Part shown: positions 23,686 through 33,821 of the stretch, piece by piece
How the letters are laid out: the number at the start of each line of letters is the position of its first letter
Position numbering within the stretch: position 1 is the stretch's first letter
Assembly: GCA_900074885.1 (NCBI GenBank)
Contig: FJUW01000007.1
Span: 1,374,400-1,438,399 of the forward strand
Reading direction: 5' to 3'
Length of the DNA: 64,000 nucleotides
Source of the DNA: Rhynchosporium graminicola
Lineage: Eukaryota; Ascomycota; Leotiomycetes; Helotiales; Ploettnerulaceae
The notes under the pieces: generated by a model
Databases searched by the model: none
Told to the model about the DNA's origin: nothing
The model's input: the letters and a program-made list of their open reading frames with translations, nothing else
Translations under genes and position numbers: made by a program

Positions 23686-24849
23686 CTAGTCCTGGGCATT
23701 ACCCTGGCTACGGCGCATCTTCTCAGCTTCAAGGTTCTCGTACAACAAGTAGAGAGCAGTCTCATTGGCCTTAGCGCTGCCCATGATGGTGAACATGCGC
23801 TCCCCAGTATCATCATGTGGTGCCTTGGCAATGCTGATGCGAGCTCCGGAAGTTTTACGGATCTCACTGATCTTGCTTCCAGCTCGGCCAATGATACATC
23901 CAACCATGTCAGATGGAATGCTGATGTTCTGAGTCTGAAGCTCCTCTCCATTCTCATCATGGGTAGGAGGTCCTCGTTGCGCAGCGTCAGAATCAGACCG
24001 ACGATTGTTGTAGGATCGGGGAGCAGTCTCGCTGAAGTCGTTGCCATTGCCAGTGCGCATGACACGATTGTTGTTGTAGCTGTCACGGCCATTGCCAGCG
24101 CCTTGTCCAATACTTGGTCCTCCTCCTGGCTGAGTACGGACAACTGGGTTGTACAATACAGTGCCGGTCCCTCGTTGCCAATCATCAACCAAGCACTTGC
24201 AAATTTCCCAAATAGCCTTTTGAATGCCCTCAGGGTTACCCTGAACCTCAACAATGCGCTCGGTTGACTGAGGGAGCATCTCCTTTTGGGCGACCATGCG
24301 AACACCAGAGACATCCTGGATGTGCTTGATCTTGAGACCTTGTCGACCAATGATCGTACCCATCTGGTTGTGTGAAATCAATAACTTGATTGCTAGAGCT
24401 GTATTAGTGTGATGCTTCACAAAAAAAATAGACACTGACTTACGGTGAGTGCCAGTAGTAGAAACTACACCTCCCATACCCATCTGTGGTGCACCCTCTA
24501 ACAAAGCCTTTGCGACAATGGAATATGCCTTCGAGATAGCATCACATCCTCCAGCGATTGTCAAGACACGGTCATGGACACCTTGAACGACCTTGCTAAC
24601 ACCAGCCTTGACACCAGTCTCGTCACGAAGATCCGCAACATTCTTGCCGGCCTTGCCGATAATAACACCAGCTTCCTTGGAAGACACAATAGCACGGAGC
24701 GTAAGTTGCGCCTCAGCATACTCTTCTTCGGTCTTGGGAAGGGGTTCGCCATCAGGTCCCAGTCGACCCTCGTCATTGTTGACGTTCAGGTTATTCATGG
24801 TATCAGCGAGATCATCGCCGTTGGGGGCATTATCTTGAGGGGAAGACAT
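23686..24849 (-). CDS. Triple-KH RNA-binding protein (Rnc1/PBP2/HEK2 family)
   Basis: Exons 24849-24444 and 24392-23686 give 370 residues; an acceptor 6 bp earlier (24398) is also possible and would add two residues. There are three KH domains with GxxG loops. KH1 (about residues 45-115) has VIIGKAGKNVADL. KH2 (about 140-205) has ISHNQMGTIIGRQGLKIKHI. KH3 (about 285-360) has MVGCIIGRAGSKISEI. A glycine/asparagine-rich linker with RDSYNNNR joins KH2 to KH3. S. pombe Rnc1 and yeast Hek2/Pbp2 bind mRNAs, for example for stability or telomere-related regulation. The intron is 51 bp, a multiple of three with no stop, so an unspliced message would still encode a protein. S/T content is modest. Confidence 0.9.
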   Translation of the reverse strand: MSSPQDNAPNGDDLADTMNNLNVNNDEGRLGPDGEPLPKTEEEYAEAQLTLRAIVSSKEAGVIIGKAGKNVADLRDETGVKAGVSKVVQGVHDRVLTIAGGCDAISKAYSIVAKALLEGAPQMGMGGVVSTTGTHRKSVSIFFVKHHTNTALAIKLLISHNQMGTIIGRQGLKIKHIQDVSGVRMVAQKEMLPQSTERIVEVQGNPEGIQKAIWEICKCLVDDWQRGTGTVLYNPVVRTQPGGGPSIGQGAGNGRDSYNNNRVMRTGNGNDFSETAPRSYNNRRSDSDAAQRGPPTHDENGEELQTQNISIPSDMVGCIIGRAGSKISEIRKTSGARISIAKAPHDDTGERMFTIMGSAKANETALYLLYENLEAEKMRRSQGNAQD

Positions 24850-26213
24850 GTTGGATTGGGTGAGTAGGTAGAGTGGTAAGCAATAGTCGTTATTCTTGAG
24901 GGACGTCGGCTTGAGACAATCAGCTAAGAACTCTCGAAAGTAAGCAAGTCACTCCAGAAATAGTAATGAAAAGTGAATTCGAAAGTGAACAGGCAACAAT
25001 AGTAACGCAATCAATCCACATATTCTTCAATGGAGCGAGAAATAGACGTACCTGACTGAATATCTCGAAGAATGCGCGGATTGTTTGAGAGAGGTTTGGT
25101 ATTTGAGGAAGTGGGGTGGAATGTGAGAGTTGGAGGAGGAAGGTACTTCGAAGAAGTCGCGATGTGATTGTCGCGAAGTAAGGTGGAAGAGGAGGAGGTA
25201 GAGGTAGAGGTAGAGGTAGAGGTCGAGTCGGATCGGATCGGATATGGAAGAGAGAAGAGGTGGAGGGGGGTGAGGTGACGAGACGTGCAGGTACGACGGT
25301 GATGTTGGAAGAGAGGGAGGAGGGGAAAGGCAGAGCAGAGCGAAAAGTCGTCGCGGTGGTAGAACAAAGGTTTGATACTGTTTTGCCCCGCCCCTGCTAG
25401 GCTAGTGGCAGTTATTAGAGCTAGTCCTACTTCGTTTAGCTCGACTATATATTACGGGGCTCATATCAAAAGAAAACATCAGCGAAGCCTACCTATTTCT
25501 ATTGCAAGGGTGGGTGTGTTTCTTCTACAGTGATCTGCTACGACAATACTACTGTACTGATCTCTGCTAGGTACTGTTGTCGTATATACTGCCTGCTAGT
25601 AACTTACTTGGAAGTAGAGTTACAGTGGGCCCGCACTCAGGCAGCCAACAGCCACCAAATAGCGTACCAATGTTGCAATACCTCGTGGAACCTTGAGGAC
25701 AGCTGGCTCACTGCAAATCCTAGTCGAAGCTTCTCATTGGCCCCAATGCCATCTTTTCTCGACCAATTGACTCGACAATCGCTGCTCTACATAGCTAGAG
25801 AGACATCCGGAGACGAGTAGTTGACAAACTGATTCCCACAAAAGACATGTCACTATATAGCTGTCAATCCAATTGAAATCTTACCTGTATCTGCAGTATG
25901 TTATCGGGTATATGATAGAGGATAATTGCCTAACGATGAGTTTGGATTGAGATGTGACATATGAAGTTGTCTTTGCACAACCTCGATAGCATGGGTGGGC
26001 GCACGGCATGAGAGGACTGCAGCCAGATCCCCTCTTTCCACACCATCTGTTTGCCTCGTTTGCCTCGATTGCGTGCCGCTAGTGAGTAGTCGGGCTGTCT
26101 AGATAGTAGACATATGACCAACAAATTGATGCACAGCATCCTCTTATCTTCCGTGGGGCATTTGGGCACAGTCGGCTTGTATTTTCCACGAGCAATCATG
26201 TCTGAGGCTCCGT
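24850..26213. other. KH gene 5' region and TBC gene 3' region
   Basis: No gene is seen. A GTACGT donor at 25051 on the minus strand suggests a 5' UTR intron of the KH gene. Nearby 25195-25224 is a short hexanucleotide repeat. The rest has no coding signal. Confidence 0.4.
25195..25224 (+). repeat. GAGGTA hexanucleotide microsatellite
   Basis: Four copies of GAGGTA and one GAGGTC in tandem, followed by GGATC-type repeats to about 25243. They lie in the probable 5' leader or promoter of the KH-domain gene. Confidence 0.85.
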
Positions 26214-28684
26214 TCATGACTTTGCCTTACTCGCTTTCATCGTACCCATGTTGAAAACTCCTTCTGAATCCTCCAACAAGGATGGCCTTGAAGTAGGCTC
26301 CCCTCCATCGTCGCCAAACAAAAAGGCCGCCTTTTCCCGGCTTGGACCTGAAGTTGGGCGTCTTCCTGATTTGAGGAACGGGGATATCGAGCTTGGGGGC
26401 GACGACTGTACAGAAGAAGATGAGGGTATGTCTGGTTCTAGCATCCATGAAAAACTAGATTGTGCGATGGTAGATCGGGTTGGGACTGGCGCCTTTGGCC
26501 TCGGAGTCAATAACGATTCCGCCTTTTCGGTACTTGTTTGCTGATCGGGAAGAGTATCAGTCTTCCGTGCGACGACTGGCACTGGATTAAGATTCGTCGA
26601 TTCGGTTGTCACAGTCTCGGAGGTCGCCTGAGTGTCTGGATTTTTGGTTGACGAGGTTGACGGCTCTAGCGCTCCTACTTTTGAAGGTATTTCTGCTGCA
26701 GGTTGTAGGGCTGATACAGCCATCAGGGGGTCTGACATAGGAGGAGCGGGATGTAAGTCTGGGAGAGGCATTGTAGAGTCTTCCAAGTAGACTTTGACAA
26801 AATCTACTTTGGCAATTGCCAAATCCATCGCCTGGACGTATTTCTCCTTGTCCCCTTCAGGTGACATTGAAGCAATTCGAAGGTCGTCCATAGCCTGTTC
26901 GAGCATTCGGGCAAGCTGCTGGTTTCGGGCAAGGATGGCGGTAATTGAAGCTCTTGGATTCGGAATGGGCCTTCCTTCATCAAGAGACCATCTCATAACA
27001 TCGGAAGTCCGCCTAGGACTATTCCTTGCCGTTTGAAGTCCTTGCATCTGTTTCTTAGCCTCACCAACAGCATCTCGAACGGCTTGATTGATGCCAAGTC
27101 GCTCTCCTCGCTCGAAAACACCTTTGGCTGCCCCTTGAAGAATAGCTTCGACCCCACCTTGCTGCTGAAGAAATCTTGCAGGTGATGGAACAGGGGATTT
27201 TGTCCTAGATATGGCGCGCTTGTGGCCCGGCGATTGACCAAGAGGTGTAGTCGGTCTAGAATCCGATGAAGAAATAGCAGGCGATTTTCCACTGTACTTG
27301 CTAATGATCGTCACACCTCCAGCAACACTAAAGTTGTCTCGCAGGAAGATCGCATCATCCACAAACGTATAGGGTCCATTTGGCGCTATTGGCGAGGGAT
27401 ATTTGAGTAATAGCATTAAAGCGAACGAGTAATTAGCTTCAAGCACTGATAGGAGATTAGTAATTTTTCCTCGCAAATCAGAGTAACTCACATTGCCATC
27501 TAATCCTCAGAAGCATTGCTACGCATACCATGTCTATCAGGTCCAAGCCAGGATCTTCAGCTAACAGAGTATCCCATAAGGCTAATAAATCATCGAATGG
27601 AAATTCTCGCCCGAACAGAAGTCGAATCCATCGGCTACAGCAATCAGTATTATCAATGGTGCTAGACACTTGAAGCAACTTACATCAAGAAGATCTGTGG
27701 TAAAATCTCAATGTCGATCAAATGTTTCGCGAGTTCTGGATCTAATCGAGCCAGATAGACCTCGTGAACTCGTTTGCTTCGCTCCACGATCGGTGAAACT
27801 CCTTGCTGGGGTGTACCCGACCCTGTGGTACTTTGCCTTTTGTCTGGTTCACCCAATTCATAGAATGATTTTGCTGATCGCATCACAAGCGAGAGGAGAG
27901 TGAACGCATCATGCTCAATGTAAGCAGGGTCTAAAGCCAGCTTCATGAGCGAATCTGTACCAGCGGTGGACTCGATGGTGCCCTCGCGTCCGTCTATAGC
28001 ATCCTGCTCTACAACCCAAAGGATCGGAGCCAAAAGTTCATGCATGCCTTGCCGATATCCCACATCCTGGTTGATCTTGCAGAATATGAACAATACATCT
28101 AGTAAGATTCTCTGGGTTTCGGGGCGTCGAAAGTAAGGTTCTTCTGGCATGCAGCGTTCGACGTCTTGAAAGATCTCGGCTCGTATCTCCTCATCCTGTC
28201 GCAGGGTATTCCAGGGTGACTTATTGCATCAGCACAGTCAAGAGGCATCTGAACTTTCTTCCGTCACAAGGAACTCTTACGTGTTGGTTATCGTCCAATG
28301 GATCTAACGCAGACGTAACTTCGTTTGGATTTTCTATGTATCGTAGAAAATGCTCTCGGAGTGAAGTGTAGGCACTGCGAGAATCGTCCAGTGCTCGTGA
28401 CCAGCTTGTGACATCAGTGCTCTGGAAGAGCAGAAAAGCCTACGGCAAAATGGTCAATTTTGTGCTTGAATGGAGCGAATCCAACACGACGCACCTTCCA
28501 GCAAACAGAACGAAGCCCAGATGTGCATGGACTAACGTCACTATCAACCTTCACCGATTTCTTAAGACTGTCGAGGCTGGCAGCATGGCTTGTTGTAACT
28601 TGCCACCGGAGTCTGAGACATGATTAGCGTTAAGCATGGTTTGACTGAGCACGATTCCAACCTTGCTTCCTCCAGAGACCGCAT
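26214..28684 (-). CDS. TBC1D5-like Rab GTPase-activating protein
   Basis: Six exons: 28684-28662, 28612-28495, 28439-28281, 28219-27684, 27634-27492 and 27445-26214. Their total is 2,211 nt, giving 736 residues. The first coding exon is only 23 nt (MRSLEEA plus two bases). The TBC domain covers about residues 35-340: LRSVCWKAFL, DEEIRAEIFQDVER, DVLFIFCKINQDVGYRQGMHELLAP (quoted in part: YRQGMHELLAP) and FPFDDLLALWD. The YRQGMHEL block carries the TBC glutamine finger. The IxxDxxR arginine finger appears altered, as I see EIFQDVERC, which keeps D-x-x-R. Mammalian TBC1D5 inactivates Rab7 on endosomes with retromer. The C-terminal 350 residues are helical, then disordered. It is divergent from the adaptor-motif gene at 29146. 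Confidence 0.88.
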
Positions 28685-29145
28685 CACTACAGAGTATACA
28701 GGCCAAGCCAGGAAGATCTGAAAAAAAGTTGGGAACTCGAAGTTGGTTTACGAGGCTGGCAATGAGCCGTGGCCAGCCCAGCCCAGCCCTGCTGCTGGGT
28801 GCTTCTAAGTTGATGCACGCTACAGAGAGGGTACTGCACCGCCAATCACAGGCTCGGGATGGCGGGCAGTCAGCCTTGCCGTCCAAACATCTCGTCAGGT
28901 CTTCTCCTGTCCAACTCAGCGGCCAGCGGAAACAACGGGAGGGTTTCGCTTGCGGAATACATTCTGAGTTGGGTTCTTAGCTCAAAGTTCGTATCAGAGT
29001 TGAGCTAAGTATCACGTCTAGGCGGAACGTGCACGTCAACAAAGCGCTCGGCAGGCGCCGCAAGCAGCGGTGCTGCTGTTGATATACTCGATGATACAAT
29101 GATACCCGGTTCGGCCTTTCGCCATATCTCTCACAATCAGCCGTT
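28685..29145. promoter_or_regulatory. Divergent promoter, TBC1D5-like and adaptor-motif gene
   Basis: 461 bp lie between start codons. The sequence is GC-rich near 28880-29060 (GGCGCCGCAAGCAGCGG). No coding potential fits either strand once the TBC gene is spliced. Confidence 0.45.
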
Positions 29146-30873
29146 ATGTCATCCGATCTGCTCGCCGAATTTGACAGCTTCTACAAACCTGCTTCGGACA
29201 AGCAGCCTACTACAACACCAGCATCGAATGACTTCTCCTTTCTAGGCACTTCATATCAGTCGGGAACGGTCAGCCATGGAGGACAGCAATGGAAGCCTTC
29301 AGCAGAGCATCCGGTGGGGAGTATTTGGGGAAATATGAACAGTATCAAGCCTACTGTATTACCACAATCGAACTCTACAGGCCAAGATGATGTATGGGGA
29401 TCATTCGAGGTTTCTGTACCACAAACCAAGGTACCTGTCCAGCCCGTGTCTATTGCGCAGGCCAATTATGGGGATCGGGGAACATCATCTGCCAGTCAGG
29501 CAAGGCCAGCAGCAGCTCGAAATTCTACACTTGATGTTTTCTCCAACAATATGGACGATCTTTCGAACTCCAGAGGAAATACTGGACCAAGAATGGAAGT
29601 TACAAAAACCAGCCCAGCCCAGAAGCCTTCCTATGATAGAGACATTTTGTTTGATGCTGATGAGGCGTCAGCAGAAATTGAGGATGACGATGAGTTTGGG
29701 GACTTTGAGACAGTTGCAACACCCGAGCCTGTGTTGAAGCCACGGCCACAGCCACAACCTCTCCCATCTCAATCACTCATCAATATGTTTGGTGCAACTA
29801 CTTTGAAAGATAAAACTTTCAAACGGCCTACAGACTTGTTGGCAACTCCATCTGACCCGAGCCCGGGTTTGCCATATCCACAAGCACCCAAGTCGCCATC
29901 TTTCCGAGAGAGAAACCCGTTCGGTGACATGGGACCGATACTAGAAACCAGACAGCTTTCAAACGTGAAAAACGAATCAAGGCCCAACTCGACATCGCCA
30001 GTAACCGCATGGCCAAACTTTGCACCTCCTAAACCAGACCCTTACGTCGATTCACTAGCAACAAATAACGTTGAGCAAGAATGGGGTGATTTTGCAGAGC
30101 TGCCGTCAGAAACACCTGTTTTAAAATCACTAAGACCTAGCACTGGTATTGAAGCTGATGCTTGGGCCTGGGATGTCGCAGATGGTGTCATAGCGGCCAA
30201 ACCAGAAGTAAACGAGGCACCTCCTACAAATATCCCACCGCCCTCAGTAATTCTAACTCTTTTCCCACCCTTGTTCGATCTGCCGCAATCACGCCTGTTC
30301 AAAGCAGTAGCTGATCAGCCCTTCTCTCTGAAGAACCGTATAATGTCAGATCCTTCTACTATCTCCTTTCTGCGAGCTTACCTCCTTATCGCAACTGTAG
30401 CTGCTCGCATCATAGCCGGAAGAAAGCTTCGCTGGAAACGCGATGGTTTCTTGTCACAAGCTATGAAAATCGGACCCGTGGCAGCTGGCGGCAAAGGTGG
30501 TATGAAGCTTACCGGAATTGACAAATCAGAAGTCGTTCGTGAAGATCGAGAAGCGGCGGATGTTTTCCGGGTGTGGAAAGACCAATTAGGACGTCTTCGA
30601 TCTGCAGTTGCGGTTGCAAATACCAGTTTGAGAGACTCTTCTTCACACTTAGCGATTCCGGAGATTTCAGAGGCAATGCATGTTAGGATTCAGGAAGGTG
30701 GAATGACGGCTCCGAAACAGTGCCTGATCTGCGGCTTGAAACGAGAAGAAAGGATTGCAAAGGTGGACATTGCGGTCGAAGATAGCTTTGGAGAGTGGTG
30801 GATCGATCATTGGGGACATAGAGCATGCAAGAACTTTTGGCAAGAGCATCGGTCGAATCTGAAAGGGCGATGA
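29146..30873 (+). CDS. Conserved fungal protein with adaptor-ear-binding motifs
   Basis: Intronless, 575 residues. The N-terminal 370 residues are disordered and carry repeated acidic-phenylalanine/tryptophan motifs: DDVWGSFEV, DEFGDFETV and QEWGDFAEL. Such FGDF/WGxF motifs bind the ear domains of the clathrin adaptors AP-1 gamma and GGA. A folded C-terminal region starts near residue 370 (PPSVILTLFPPLFDLP). It includes a helical part with RIIAGRKLRWKRDGFLSQ and ends in a cysteine/histidine cluster, CLICGLKREERIAKVD then WWIDHWGHRACKNFW. That cluster looks like a small zinc site (CxxC plus H..C). The family is present in many ascomycetes, but I cannot name it. A role in trans-Golgi or endosome adaptor traffic is inferred from the motifs and the divergent Rab GAP neighbour. 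Confidence 0.7.
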   Translation: MSSDLLAEFDSFYKPASDKQPTTTPASNDFSFLGTSYQSGTVSHGGQQWKPSAEHPVGSIWGNMNSIKPTVLPQSNSTGQDDVWGSFEVSVPQTKVPVQPVSIAQANYGDRGTSSASQARPAAARNSTLDVFSNNMDDLSNSRGNTGPRMEVTKTSPAQKPSYDRDILFDADEASAEIEDDDEFGDFETVATPEPVLKPRPQPQPLPSQSLINMFGATTLKDKTFKRPTDLLATPSDPSPGLPYPQAPKSPSFRERNPFGDMGPILETRQLSNVKNESRPNSTSPVTAWPNFAPPKPDPYVDSLATNNVEQEWGDFAELPSETPVLKSLRPSTGIEADAWAWDVADGVIAAKPEVNEAPPTNIPPPSVILTLFPPLFDLPQSRLFKAVADQPFSLKNRIMSDPSTISFLRAYLLIATVAARIIAGRKLRWKRDGFLSQAMKIGPVAAGGKGGMKLTGIDKSEVVREDREAADVFRVWKDQLGRLRSAVAVANTSLRDSSSHLAIPEISEAMHVRIQEGGMTAPKQCLICGLKREERIAKVDIAVEDSFGEWWIDHWGHRACKNFWQEHRSNLKGR

Positions 30874-31798
30874 TGTATCGCAACTTTCAAATCCTTGATA
30901 GCCTCTAGCGCCTGGCATGCACAAGGCGTCAGATGTCGACATTTGACCTGGCGGCTTCAAAAGAGAGCCGCGAAGAAAAAAAGTCCTGTCTCTAGCTCTT
31001 CAGATCCGTTTCCAGAATTTCGGCTCAGATTTCGGGGTCCTTTCTGTATATAGCGGCAAGAAGAAAATATGCCACAAAGCAGTTTCACGCTTTACCAACT
31101 CTTGGGCCGAAAATTCTTGTTGAGAAAAATAAATCTAGGAGTTCATAGACTGGGTGAGTTTCGCATCTAGCTATACCCCTATTGATCGCATAATGCACAA
31201 GTTTGGCAGTATATTTCAGGAATTGTAACGAGATGAACATTTTATTATCTCATCAAAGTCGAGATCGATATGTTTCCTGCTTTGTTGGTTGGGGCTAGAA
31301 ATCCCGTCTGAAGCTTGTTCGGAGTCATTAGGCAGAAAATTGAGGAAAGAGAAGACAAGTTGAAGTGGTTGTTCAGCGAGATTTTAGTGTGCCTCTTGAG
31401 CTGGGAAGTTTATCAACATATAGTCGCAGATACTTCTCTCCACCTCCGCATAGACACATCGTTCACTTTGACCCACCACACTGCTAGATTCGAATTATTA
31501 ACAGCCTGTTGAGCTTCAGATTTCCTGGCAGGGATATCTCCACGGAAGCCGTCATCAATATCGTATCTGCTGTGCAGTGAACTTCAGTGCCGGTCGCGTC
31601 TTCTCACCTCGTGACTATTGAATTTGTCAACTGCATTCGGTAAGCAAGACTCACTGTCTTCATCTTAGTGACTCATTCTGAAGATTGTCTCGTCCCTAGG
31701 CGGTTGTATCTGCGTCACTTCTTTCACGATGCGCCTGCTTCTGCGGAAGCAAGATATCCATCTCACACCAAACCGAATCATCTTCAAATCCCCCCAAG
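30874..31798. other. Intergenic, nothing recognised
   Basis: AT-richer sequence following the adaptor-motif gene. The short frame at 31315-31512 has no coding features. The last 50 bp look like the 5' UTR of the RG-rich gene. Confidence 0.4.
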
Positions 31799-32625
31799 AT
31801 GAACGCAAACTACCGTGACTATACTGGCCATCGCTGGGAACCTGTCTGGAATGATGAGTGTAAGTAAATCCAAGAATTGTAAGGCGTATCGAAACTGATA
31901 CCATAGAGACCTATTCCAAGCCTACGCCCCGTTCGAAGATGCCGCTCGTCACCGTGAGCTTGATCTTTTGATCACTATCAACCTCGTTGCTAATATGCTG
32001 CAGACCCTGTCTTTCCTGACGGCCTCATACCAGACAAGAGTATGTCTTTCACCAAGCAGAGCCTGGCGGAGGAGAAAGAGAGTACGCAGCAGAAGACAAT
32101 GCCGATGAGGGCGAATATGACCAGGATTTCGAATACCCACAGGCCCACAAGAATCGTCGCCGAGATCAACGCCGCCACAATGGAACTCGAGGCCAGCGTC
32201 ATAGAGCTCAGCGTCCTCGACCATACACTCCTTTCGGACCATAACTTGACAACACCCAGCCCATCATTTCTGGCGCCGACAGAATGATGGAGATGCCGAT
32301 GGATGCATTCAATACGTTGTTTGAGGGACAGGAAATTGCTGACACCCCAGCCTTCGTTATCCAGGACCTGACGGGTGCTGCTGTTACTGGGCTGAAGAAT
32401 CAGGGCGGATTGAGGGCGACGATTGTTGTCAAAGGTAGTGAAGGTCAAGTTGCTGAGGCTTCTGATCTCTTGGAGGATTATCAACTGCATTACAGCATTA
32501 ATGGCTATGCTGAGGAACATCAAGCTGCGTATGCCCCATCCTATCGCCGTGGAAGAGGGAAAGGGAGAGGGGGTGTGCGAAGAAGTGGACGGGAAGATGG
32601 AACAGGTGGTGGAAGAGGACGTTGA
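31799..32625 (+). pseudogene. RG-rich protein gene interrupted by one in-frame TAA
   Basis: Tentative exons are 31799-31859 (MNANYRDYTGHRWEPVW), 31909-31953 (LFQAYAPFEDAARH) and 32060 onward. The third exon reads acidic then Arg-rich (YAAEDNADEGEYDQDFEY) and meets TAA at 32242-32244, giving 96 residues. The same frame stays open beyond the stop for 127 codons to TGA at 32623-32625. That part includes a compact region (MDAFNTLFEGQEIADTPAF, VKGSEGQVAEASDLL) and an RG-rich tail (RRGRGKGRGG) of the same composition. No intron I could find removes the stop in frame. It may be a nonsense allele (CAA to TAA is one transition), a two-cistron arrangement, programmed readthrough or a sequencing error. 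The second acceptor is uncertain. An overlapping frame (32042-32287) is the main competitor. Confidence 0.45.
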
Positions 32626-33578
32626 AGACAGGGGAGATGCGAATGATTTTTAGGCAGAGTGCTAGAGGACCGACGTTGTAACGATTGTTATCAGGACATT
32701 GATATGGCAAGCTGGTCTCTTCAAGACCGAGTATCTGTGGTACATGGAATTTGAGCTCGCTCTTTACTTTCGAAGGATTTTGTAGATTATTACCATGTTA
32801 GAAGTGTTTTCTTTTCTTTGCAAGGTAGTTCGCTAAGGTCAGAAGAGAGTTAAGGGTATCGGACCACCCGAACAGAATAGCATTAGCGTAGGGGATTTCT
32901 GTGGCGTGGAGATCTGGTGTCGGAATAAATACAACAAATAATCTCAAGTTTTAGTATACATCAACTTGTTCGTCCTACAGCAAGCATTTATCTCCAAGCA
33001 TTTCGCGTAAATGGGGTTCCAAGCATTTTGATTTCGACTATTTAGAGGTCCTCGACGTACTGGATGTTCGAGAGGCATCACTTGGTTTAGACCTATGACA
33101 ATGGCATTGCACCCGAGTATCACAACAGTTTCGAGTTCAATTACAACCTTAGCAGTATTTTCGGTATTATTTTTCTGACCCCAAAGCTGAAAAAGTCAAT
33201 GAGTCCACACCCGACCGAGAGGCATAGCAGAGCCAAGACAACAAAAGGTAACTTCGTAACAAGGCCAGTTTTTGTTTCCCAACTTCCTTTACCAACACGA
33301 ACAGTTAATAAAACACCGTCCGCGCCCCTTCAGGTACGTCTAATTTAATCCCTACGTACATGATATTAAGTGGATTATATGACTCTGTTCGGGAATGCGC
33401 CTTATACCACAAATCAAGCTTAATCGAAAGGTCAAGCTTTTCTCTCGCGTCTTTCTGTTATGCTCTTCACGATACTTATACCTTACTTCACTCGCTCAGC
33501 AAGCAACGAACTATCTCAATACCTAGAGAAGAGTTATCACTCGCCCATTCGCTCAGAAGATATGATTTTACACTCTCC
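32626..33578. other. Intergenic, nothing recognised
   Basis: AT-rich spacer between the RG-rich gene and the small secreted-protein candidate. There is no coding signal on either strand. Confidence 0.4.
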
Positions 33579-33821
33579 ATGCAGTTCTCGTTATTTTTGC
33601 CGTTAGCCTTTTTTGCGCTCGCCACCTCCGCCGCGCCATACATCGTGACATCCTACGTTGTTCTTTCTGTTGCAACTCAGAGCGTGCGCATCTATTCTGG
33701 ATGCCACAGCACACACAAAAATTCAGAGTATCTATACACCAGGACAGGCTCTGTAGCCAAGCCAACAGATTTTAAAAATTCAACTAACTCTACCTCGAAG
33801 TATTGCGTCGTTTCAATCTGA
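33579..33821 (+). CDS. Candidate small secreted protein, 80 aa
   Basis: The ATG at 33579 opens MQFSLFLPLAFFALATSAAP, which fits a classical signal peptide: a short N-region, a hydrophobic core and small residues before a likely cleavage site near ATSA/AP. The mature part of about 62 residues has two cysteines (SGCHS and KYCVV), enough for one disulfide, and two overlapping N-glycosylation sequons (NSTNSTS) near the C terminus. The frame is open upstream, but no domain is recognised there. Small secreted proteins are common in plant-associated and saprobic fungi. No function is claimed, and the gene could be spurious given its size. It sits in the sparse 31-37 kb segment. Confidence 0.45.
   Translation: MQFSLFLPLAFFALATSAAPYIVTSYVVLSVATQSVRIYSGCHSTHKNSEYLYTRTGSVAKPTDFKNSTNSTSKYCVVSI

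Noticed and set aside
32042..32287. Frame encoding MSFTKQSLAEEKE in the RG-rich gene
   Set aside because: It overlaps the frame whose composition continues into the RG-rich tail. Its own end has no relation to the downstream part. It is kept only as a competing model.
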